A stretch of 6,400 bases of DNA from assembly GCA_903925445.1 (NCBI GenBank), contig CAIYFE010000230.1:1-6400 (forward strand), read 5' to 3'. Below, one piece after another: positions 1-4,847 of the stretch. The notes under the pieces were generated by a model. The model did no database searches. It saw nothing but the letters and a program-made list of their open reading frames with translations, and was not told the DNA's origin. Position 1 is the first letter of the stretch. The number at the start of each line of letters is the position of its first letter. A program made the translations under genes and the position numbers. This DNA is from an uncultured Burkholderiales bacterium. GTDB taxonomy: Bacteria; Pseudomonadota; Gammaproteobacteria; Burkholderiales; Burkholderiaceae_C.

Positions 1-1420
1 CCATCACGCCCACGCTCTTGACGGGCAAGAACACGGTAAAGGCTTGGCTGGTTAAGTCGTACCAAGTTTTGCCCGTTGCAGCGTCTTTGAAGTTGCGCAA
101 TTCTTCGATGAAGATGGCATCGGCGCGACGCAGTAAATCGGCATATTCTTTTTTGACTTCACCCAAAATACGCACGCCCAAACCGGGGCCTGGGAAGGGG
201 TGGCGATAGACCATCTCATGCGGCTAACCCAGAGCCACGCCGAGTTCGCGCACTTCGTCTTTGAACAAATCGCGCAGCGGCTCCAACAATTTGAGCCCCA
301 ACTGTTCGGGCAATCCGCCCACATTGTGATGGCTTTTGATGGTGACCGCTTTTTTGCTTTTGGCACCACCGCTCTCAATCACATCCGGATAAATCGTGCC
401 TTGCGCCAGAAAGCTCGCACCTTTGTGTCCGCCAGCACCTGCTTTGAGTTTGGCCGCTTCTTGTTTGAACACATCGACAAACAAGCCGCCAATGATTTTG
501 CGCTTGGCTTCGGGCTCGCTCACGCCTGCCAATTTGCCCAAGAACAAATCGCTGGCGTCCACTCGAATGACCTTGGCGTGTAGCTTGCCCGCAAACATGT
601 CCATCACCATGTCGCCTTCGTTCAAACGCAGCAAGCCATGATCGACAAAAACGCACGTGAGTTGATCGCCAATCGCACGATGAATCAAAGCTGCGGCCAC
701 CGACGAATCGACACCACCAGACAAGCCCAAGATGACTTCTTCATCACCCACCTGCTGGCGAATGGACGCCACCGCTTCCGCGATGTGGTCGCGCATGATC
801 CAGTCGGGCTTGGTGCCACAAATGTCCAGCACGAAACGGTTGAGCAAGGCTTGTCCTTGCACCGTGTGCGTGACTTCCGGATGAAATTGCACCGCGTAAA
901 AACGTCGCGCTTCGTCGGCCATGCCCGCAATGGGACAGCTAGGCGTCGACGCCATGACCTTGAAACCCTCGGGCAATTGGGTCACTTTGTCGCCGTGACT
1001 CATCCACACCTTGAGCATGCCGTGCCCTTCTGGCGTGCTGAAGTCTTGAATGTCTTTGAGCAAAGCGGTGTGTCCATGCGCGCGAACTTCGGCATAACCA
1101 AATTCACGGGTGTGTCCAGCTTCTACCTTGCCCCCGAGTTGGTTCGCCATGGTTTGCATGCCATAGCAAATGCCCAACACCGGAATGCCCAACTCAAACA
1201 CTGCATCGGGCGCTTTGTCGTCCACTTCATAAACGCTGGCGTGACTGCCCGACAAAATCACTCCTTTAAGCGTTCCGTCCTTGGCGTATTCACGCACCCA
1301 ATCGCTGCTGACATCGCAAGGATGCACTTCGCAGTACACATGCGCCTCGCGCACGCGTCGAGCAATGAGTTGTGTGACTTGAGAACCGAAATCGAGGATG
1401 AGAATTTTTTGGTGCGACAT
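1..1420 (-). pseudogene. guaA: GMP synthase (glutamine-hydrolysing), interrupted by an in-frame TAG and cut by the window edge
   Basis: GuaA aminates XMP to GMP using ATP and glutamine, the last step of de novo guanine nucleotide synthesis in the cytoplasm. The class I glutamine amidotransferase domain (about residues 1-195) has the nucleophile in GICYGMQ (Cys85) and the His180/Glu182 pair in FHPEV. The ATP pyrophosphatase domain follows, with P-loop SGGVDSS at 234-240, then GTIYPDVIES and KSHHNVGGLPE. After residue 398 the frame meets TAG at 224-226, where the family normally has Leu in ...VALG-L-PHEM. The same frame then continues for 74 codons to the edge and reads as the conserved dimerisation / XMP-binding domain (PHEMVYRHPFPGPGLGVR, ADAIFIEELR, SQAFTVFLPVKSVGVM). 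Roughly 60 more residues should lie outside the window. The start MSHQKILILDFGSQ is the family's normal one, but no Shine-Dalgarno is visible before it. Identity is certain. Whether this is a true pseudogene, a base-call error or a suppressed stop cannot be decided here. Confidence 0.93.
224..226 (-). other. Premature amber stop codon inside guaA
   Basis: The plus strand reads CTA here, giving TAG on the guaA strand, between GGT (Gly398) and CCG (Pro). Family members have Leu at this place. A single T-to-A change turns TTG into TAG, so one substitution explains the break. No insertion or deletion is involved, because the frame is the same on both sides. Confidence 0.92.
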
Positions 1421-1449
1421 AAAACAAAAAAGGCCCTGAATGGCCTTCT
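1421..1449 (-). terminator. Short GC hairpin with T-run abutting the guaA start
   Basis: On the minus strand AAGGCC, a 6-base loop ATTCAG, and GGCCTT form a perfect 6-bp stem. One G-T wobble and one A-T pair extend it to 8 bp. It is followed at once by TTTTTTGTTTT and then the guaA ATG. This is the classic form of an intrinsic terminator. Because it lies between any upstream promoter and guaA, it could equally act as an attenuator. It occupies the place where a ribosome binding site would be expected. Confidence 0.6.
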
Positions 1450-1459
1450 CTATTGTCGC

Positions 1460-1517
1460 AAAAAAACGCAGTGGTTCAGAAAAGCATGCATTTGATTTTC
1501 TGACGCATTGCGTTTTT
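1460..1517 (-). terminator. Long nested hairpin, likely terminator of the small lipoprotein gene
   Basis: AAAAACGCA at 1462-1470 pairs with TGCGTTTTT at 1509-1517, and three more pairs (one a wobble) lengthen this arm. After a 2x2 internal loop, TCAGAAAA at 1476-1483 pairs with TTTTCTGA at 1496-1503 around a 12-base loop. Read on the minus strand the structure ends in seven Ts, 27 bases past the lipoprotein stop codon. The plus-strand reading also ends in five Ts, so it could work in both directions, although no plus-strand gene leads into it. Confidence 0.65.
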
Positions 1518-1543
1518 AGTCATCACTCAGTAACTTCAATTGC

Positions 1544-1888
1544 TTATTTCGAAGACTGGTCTGGCATTCCTGGAATTGAGCAATTCTTTTGCGACATCAA
1601 ATTTGCCAAATGAACTTTTCTGTTGTCAGCAGCGGCAATGGCCTCGTTTGCGTTCATGTAAGTGCCCACAATGGCAGGCCAAAAGAGAACACGAGCCACA
1701 TTACCACCCGTCACACCTTTTTCGCCTTCGGCATCTTTTTTGAATTTATCAGCATCTACAAATTCATTTTGAAGCTGTGCACAAGACAATCCAGCATCAC
1801 CCGGTTTGACCGATTGAACCACCGTAGGAGAAGCGCAACCTACCAAGGCTGTCACTAAACCCACCATCAAATAAACATTGAGTTTCAT
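1544..1888 (-). CDS. Small predicted lipoprotein of unknown function
   Basis: This 114-residue protein starts with a short lipoprotein signal: MKLN, a hydrophobic stretch, and the lipobox LVGC with the modifiable Cys at residue 18. The mature part should therefore be lipid-anchored on the periplasmic side of a membrane. It has a polar, Lys/Asp/Glu-rich segment (about 40-58), a moderately hydrophobic Gly/Ala/Trp patch (GGNVARVLFWPAIVG, 61-75), an Ala-rich segment likely to be helical (78-97), and two further cysteines (36 and 103) that could form a disulfide. It resembles uncharacterised small lipoproteins of related bacteria from memory, but I cannot name a family with a known role. It lies between guaB and guaA on the same strand. 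A hand count gives about 46% GC for 1561-1860, lower than the flanking gua genes, and the start has no evident Shine-Dalgarno. The signal sequence argues that it is a real gene. Confidence 0.8.
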   Translation of the reverse strand: MKLNVYLMVGLVTALVGCASPTVVQSVKPGDAGLSCAQLQNEFVDADKFKKDAEGEKGVTGGNVARVLFWPAIVGTYMNANEAIAAADNRKVHLANLMSQKNCSIPGMPDQSSK

Positions 1889-1900
1889 TTTTTTAAAAAA
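1889..1900. repeat. 12-bp A/T palindrome before the small lipoprotein gene
   Basis: TTTTTTAAAAAA lies directly next to the lipoprotein start codon, in the place where a Shine-Dalgarno should be. It sits in a 72-base AT-rich gap (1889-1960) between guaB and this gene. That gap also holds a weak TCATTT/AAATGA inverted repeat (1936-1941 and 1951-1956), which is too AT-rich to call a guaB terminator. No convincing promoter was found in the gap. Confidence 0.45.
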
Positions 1901-1960
1901 TTGATTGAAGAAGAGTCAATTTTAACTCTGCCTCATCATTTAAATAATACAAATGAATAA

Positions 1961-3430
1961 TTAATCCGCCCGATAGTTAGGCGCTTCCTTAGTGATTTGA
2001 ACGTCGTGGACATGGCTTTCGCGAATGCCTGCCGCTGTGATTTCGACGAACTCGGCCTTGTTTTTCATGTCTTCAATGGTTGCGCAGCCGCAGTAACCCA
2101 TGCTGGCTCGCACGCCGCCTGCCATTTGGTACACGATGCTGACCATCGAGCCTTTGTAGGGCACGCGGCCTTCAATGCCTTCGGGAACCAGTTTGTCGGC
2201 GTTAGGGTTGCCAGTGCTCGATTCTTGGAAGTAACGATCCGCGCTTCCTTGCTGCATCGCGCCAATCGAGCCCATGCCTCGGTAGCTTTTGTAGCTGCGC
2301 CCTTGGTAGAGGATGACTTCCCCTGGCGCTTCTTCGGTGCCCGCAAACATGCCGCCCATCATGACGCTTGAAGCCCCTGCAGCAATGGCTTTGGCGATGT
2401 CCCCGCTGTAACGAATGCCACCATCGGCGATCAATGGCACGCCCGTGCCTTGCAGGGCTTGCGCCACGTTGTCGATGGCCATGATTTGCGGAACCCCCAC
2501 GCCAGCAACGATGCGGGTGGTGCAAATGGAACCTGGGCCGATGCCGACTTTGACGGCATCGGCACCGGCTTCTGCCAGAGCCAATGCGGCTGCCCCTGTG
2601 GCGATGTTGCCGCCGACCACGTCGATGTGGGGGTAGTTCTTTTTGACCCAACGCACGCGTTCAATCACGCCCATGCTGTGGCCGTGCGCGGTGTCGACCA
2701 CGATGGCGTCCACGCCTGCGCGTGCCAAGGCTTCCACGCGCTCTTCTGTACCCTCGCCCACGCCAACTGCGGCACCCACGCGCAAACGTCCTGCGCTGTC
2801 GCGTGCCGCATTGGGAAAGCTAGTTTGCTTGGTGATGTCTTTGACCGTGATCAAGCCTTTGAGTTCAAAGCCATCGTTGATGACCAGCAAGCGTTCGAGC
2901 TTGTGCTTGTTGAGCAGCGCCTTGGCTTGTTCGGGCGTGGTGCCTTCGGCCACGGTGATCAAACGCTCGCGCGGGGTCATGATGTCTTTGACCTGCACGT
3001 CATAGCGGGTTTCAAAACGCAAATCGCGATTGGTCACGATGCCGACGACTTTGCCGCCATCGCACACCGGAAACCCCGACACGCCCAATTGTTCGGACAA
3101 AGCCAGTACTTGGCGCACGGTGTGTTGTGGCGTGATGACCACGGGATCCAGCAACACGCCACTTTCGTAGCGTTTGACTTTGGCAACTTCGGCTGCTTGT
3201 TGTTGCGCGGTGAGGTTTTTGTGCACGATGCCCATGCCGCCTTCTTGCGCAATGGCGATGGCCAAACGTGCTTCGGTGACGGTGTCCATCGCCGCAGACA
3301 CCAGCGGCAAATTGAGCGCGATGTTGCGTGAAAAACGGGTGGCGAGAGAAGTGTCCTTGGGCAGGACTTGAGAGAAGGCTGGCACCAACAACACGTCGTC
3401 GAAGGTGAGGGCTTTGCCGAGAAGGCGCAT
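1961..3430 (-). CDS. guaB: Inosine-5'-monophosphate dehydrogenase
   Basis: GuaB oxidises IMP to XMP with NAD+, the rate-limiting entry to guanine nucleotides, as a cytoplasmic tetramer or octamer. The 489 residues equal the usual bacterial length. The N-terminus MRLLGKALTFDDVLLVPAFS is canonical. Two CBS domains, which bind regulatory nucleotides, span about residues 93-203 inside the (beta/alpha)8 barrel. The catalytic loop GPGSICTTR (298-306) carries nucleophile Cys303. The phosphate-binding IADGGIR (334-340), RGMGS (384-388) and the mobile flap around GRVPYKG (421-427) are all present. The frame is open to 3490, but the start at 3430 is preferred: it matches the family and has GGAG seven bases upstream, whereas the extra 20 residues resemble nothing in IMP dehydrogenases. 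It lies 56 bases after rnfH on the same strand and probably belongs to the ratA-rnfH-guaB group. Nothing in it appears damaged, in contrast to guaA. Confidence 0.98.
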   Translation of the reverse strand: MRLLGKALTFDDVLLVPAFSQVLPKDTSLATRFSRNIALNLPLVSAAMDTVTEARLAIAIAQEGGMGIVHKNLTAQQQAAEVAKVKRYESGVLLDPVVITPQHTVRQVLALSEQLGVSGFPVCDGGKVVGIVTNRDLRFETRYDVQVKDIMTPRERLITVAEGTTPEQAKALLNKHKLERLLVINDGFELKGLITVKDITKQTSFPNAARDSAGRLRVGAAVGVGEGTEERVEALARAGVDAIVVDTAHGHSMGVIERVRWVKKNYPHIDVVGGNIATGAAALALAEAGADAVKVGIGPGSICTTRIVAGVGVPQIMAIDNVAQALQGTGVPLIADGGIRYSGDIAKAIAAGASSVMMGGMFAGTEEAPGEVILYQGRSYKSYRGMGSIGAMQQGSADRYFQESSTGNPNADKLVPEGIEGRVPYKGSMVSIVYQMAGGVRASMGYCGCATIEDMKNKAEFVEITAAGIRESHVHDVQITKEAPNYRAD

Positions 3431-3437
3431 GTCAAGG

Positions 3438-3441
3438 CTCC
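3438..3441 (-). promoter_or_regulatory. Shine-Dalgarno that fixes the guaB start
   Basis: The minus strand reads TTTTGGAGCCTTGAC before ATG. GGAG is a good ribosome binding site at seven bases, which supports initiation at 3430 and not at the upstream in-frame ATG at 3490. Confidence 0.75.
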
Positions 3442-3450
3442 AAAAGAAGG

Positions 3451-3456
3451 ATTCTA
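3451..3456 (-). promoter_or_regulatory. Possible -10 box of a guaB promoter
   Basis: TAGAAT on the minus strand matches the sigma-70 -10 consensus at five of six bases, 20 bases before the guaB start codon. No good -35 lies at 16-18 bases (ACAGGC at 17). A perfect TTGACA at 3463-3468 is only six bases away and cannot pair with it. The call rests on the -10 alone; guaB may instead be read from the ratA promoter. Confidence 0.3.
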
Positions 3457-3486
3457 GCGACCTGTCAACCCCTGCCTGTATACAAA

Positions 3487-3837
3487 TCAATACCCAGGCT
3501 TGGCGCCAGGACGTCGTTTAGAGAACAAACCGGCGCGATGCGTGCCTTGGCTTTGAAATCGTTCACGCCTTGCAACTTTGGGGTCCACCGTCAAAGTCCG
3601 ATAAATCTCAATTCGATCTTGGTCACGCAACACGTGATTGGGCGTGGTTTTGCGGCTCCAAATACCCACGGTGAAGGCGGCTTCATTGCTCAGGTCGATC
3701 TCGGCACAGTTTTGCAGCAAGCCGCTGAGTTGCAAGGCTTGAGCCACCGTGCAACCCTGCGCAACGCGCAAGTGACGCTCGATGACTTCTCGCGCTTTGG
3801 GCGCATACACCAGCGTGATTTCAATCTGCTGGCTCAT
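3487..3837 (-). CDS. rnfH: RnfH family (RatB-like) ubiquitin-fold protein
   Basis: This 116-residue protein belongs to the RnfH / UPF0125 family of small beta-grasp (ubiquitin-like) proteins. The beginning MSQQIEITLVYA, the VGIW strand (57-60) and the closing block IEIYRTLTVDPKVARRER (77-94) are family hallmarks. The C-terminus is basic and probably disordered. The family is named for occurrence next to rnf electron-transport genes in some bacteria, and the E. coli homologue is RatB. The molecular function is not established, and no rnf gene is visible here. Its ATG overlaps the ratA stop codon (ATGA at 3834-3837), so translational coupling to ratA is likely. This pairing is the usual context in beta- and gammaproteobacteria. 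Confidence 0.93.
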   Translation of the reverse strand: MSQQIEITLVYAPKAREVIERHLRVAQGCTVAQALQLSGLLQNCAEIDLSNEAAFTVGIWSRKTTPNHVLRDQDRIEIYRTLTVDPKVARRERFQSQGTHRAGLFSKRRPGAKPGY

Positions 3838-4286
3838 GCGGTGTAAACCTGCTCGGCGCGTTGCACAAAGGCATCAACCAGCGTGGCGGCTATTTTGTCG
3901 AACACAGGACCCACCAGCGCGCCAAAAAGACTCTCAAAGCTGTAATTCAAGGTCAACTCGATGCGACACGCCCGTTGTGGGGCTTGGGTGTTGGGGTCTA
4001 GCAAGGGAATGAAGTCCCACGTGCCATCCAGATGTTTGAAAGGCCCGTTGACCAACTTGAGTTGGACTTGTCGCCCTGCGATGTGTTGGTTTTGCGTGGT
4101 GAAACTTTTGCGAAAACCGCCCAGCGACATGCCAATTTCTGCGGTCATGCCCTGCTCGGTTTGGTTGAGCACAGCGGCGCGGTCGCACCAAGGCAAGAAC
4201 TCGGGATAACGCGCTACATCGGTCACCAGCGCAAACATTTCTTCAGCGCTGAACCAGATCAAAACGGACTTGTGAATGGTTTTCAT
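3834..4286 (-). CDS. ratA: RatA-like START/COQ10-type (SRPBCC) protein
   Basis: This 150-residue protein of the polyketide cyclase / START-like fold aligns along its length with E. coli RatA (YfjG) and mitochondrial COQ10. Family features include SAEEMFALVTDVARYPEFLPWC (13-34), the GGFRKSFTTQNQ strand (56-67), VNGPFKHLDGTW (79-90), the CRIELTLNYSFES strand (107-119) and a long C-terminal helix FDKIAATLVDAFVQRAEQVY. COQ10 homologues bind ubiquinone and support respiration. E. coli RatA has been reported to block 70S ribosome assembly; which role applies here is unknown. The frame stays open to 4736 antisense to smpB, but MKTIHKSV at 4286 is the family start. No Shine-Dalgarno is seen, and a possible -10 box lies so close that the transcript may be nearly leaderless. 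It overlaps rnfH by four bases. Confidence 0.93.
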   Translation of the reverse strand: MKTIHKSVLIWFSAEEMFALVTDVARYPEFLPWCDRAAVLNQTEQGMTAEIGMSLGGFRKSFTTQNQHIAGRQVQLKLVNGPFKHLDGTWDFIPLLDPNTQAPQRACRIELTLNYSFESLFGALVGPVFDKIAATLVDAFVQRAEQVYTA

Positions 4287-4334
4287 AGAATGGCATGCAT
4301 TGTAAGAAGCTAGATCGCCCTCATATTTCCCTTC
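4286..4334. promoter_or_regulatory. Divergent ratA / smpB promoter region
   Basis: Only 48 bases separate the two start codons. TACAAT on the minus strand (4299-4304) is a five-of-six -10 match for ratA and would start transcription within a few bases of its ATG. TAGAAT on the plus strand (4286-4291), overlapping the ratA start codon, is a five-of-six -10 match for smpB. Neither has a recognisable -35 at the usual distance, so both assignments are tentative. Confidence 0.35.
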
Positions 4335-4811
4335 ATGGCTACCAAAAAACCTGCGCTCCCCGCCCGCATTGCGGACAACAAAAAAGCTGCTTTTAACTAT
4401 TTCTTTGAAGAAAAGTTCGAAGCCGGCATGGTCTTGGAAGGCTGGGAGGTCAAGGCGGCGCGCGAAGGCAAAGTACAACTCACCGATGGGTACGTGGTCA
4501 TTCGTGACGGCGAGCTGTATGTGATTGGCTGCCAAATCAATCCGCTGCACACGGCGTCCTCCCATGTGCGACCCGACGCCGTGCGCACCAAAAAACTGCT
4601 GATGAAAAAAGACGAAATCAAACGTCTGATCGGCAAGGTCGAGCAAAAAGGCTACACGCTGGTGCCGATCAATTTGCATTGGAAAAATGGCAAGATCAAA
4701 TGCGAGATTGCGCTGGCCAAAGGCAAAGCCGAGCATGACAAACGCGACACCATCAAAGACCGCGAAGGCAAGCGCGAGGTCGAGCGCGCCATGAAATCAC
4801 GCCACCGCTGA
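4335..4811 (+). CDS. smpB: SsrA (tmRNA)-binding protein SmpB
   Basis: SmpB binds tmRNA and carries it into the A site of stalled ribosomes, so that the nascent chain is tagged for proteolysis and the ribosome released. The 158 residues are normal for the family. The oligonucleotide-binding barrel shows IADNKKAAFNYFFEEKFEAG (12-31), the conserved GWEVKAAREGKVQLTDGYV (36-54) and RTKKLLM (84-90). The basic C-terminal tail DKRDTIKDREGKREVERAMK (135-154) is the part that enters the mRNA channel and decoding centre. The start ATG at 4335 has no strong Shine-Dalgarno before it. The gene is divergent from ratA, a pairing conserved in many proteobacteria, and converges with the YgiQ-type gene 36 bases on. 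The tmRNA gene itself is not in the window. Confidence 0.98.
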   Translation: MATKKPALPARIADNKKAAFNYFFEEKFEAGMVLEGWEVKAAREGKVQLTDGYVVIRDGELYVIGCQINPLHTASSHVRPDAVRTKKLLMKKDEIKRLIGKVEQKGYTLVPINLHWKNGKIKCEIALAKGKAEHDKRDTIKDREGKREVERAMKSRHR

Positions 4812-4847
4812 CCCATCACAGGGCGTGCGCCGCTGGACTTAAACCAC

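Noticed and set aside
52..378. Minus-strand open frame of 108 codons across the guaA break, as a sign of frameshift
   Set aside because: It is in a different frame and has no GuaA-like sequence; the true GuaA sequence continues in the original frame after the TAG, so the lesion is a substitution and not a frameshift.
638..1495. Plus-strand open frame of 285 codons antisense to guaA
   Set aside because: It is a shadow of guaA codon structure: His/Arg-rich, no recognisable domain, and opposite a clearly conserved protein.
2450..3331. Plus-strand open frame of 293 codons antisense to guaB
   Set aside because: It is a composition-driven shadow of guaB with no family resemblance, although its length could tempt a gene caller.
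3451..3468. TTGACA plus TAGAAT as a complete guaB promoter
   Set aside because: Both hexamers are good, but they are six bases apart, far from the 16-18 needed, so they cannot work as one promoter.
3431..3490. 20-residue N-terminal extension of guaB from an upstream ATG
   Set aside because: The extension overlaps the end of rnfH, matches no IMP dehydrogenase, and the internal ATG has a good Shine-Dalgarno and gives the standard 489 residues.
4293..4301. GCATGCATT shared by the ratA-smpB spacer and the loop of the hairpin at 1484-1492
   Set aside because: A shared 9-mer is expected many times by chance in 6.4 kb; two copies do not make a regulatory motif.
4287..4736. 150-residue N-terminal extension of ratA, antisense to smpB
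   Set aside because: The extension is read from the reverse strand of smpB; RatA proteins start at the MKTIHKSV-like position.
4812..4847. Terminator between the convergent smpB and ygiQ genes
   Set aside because: GGCG-TG-CGCC is present, but the loop is too small and no T-run follows on either strand.
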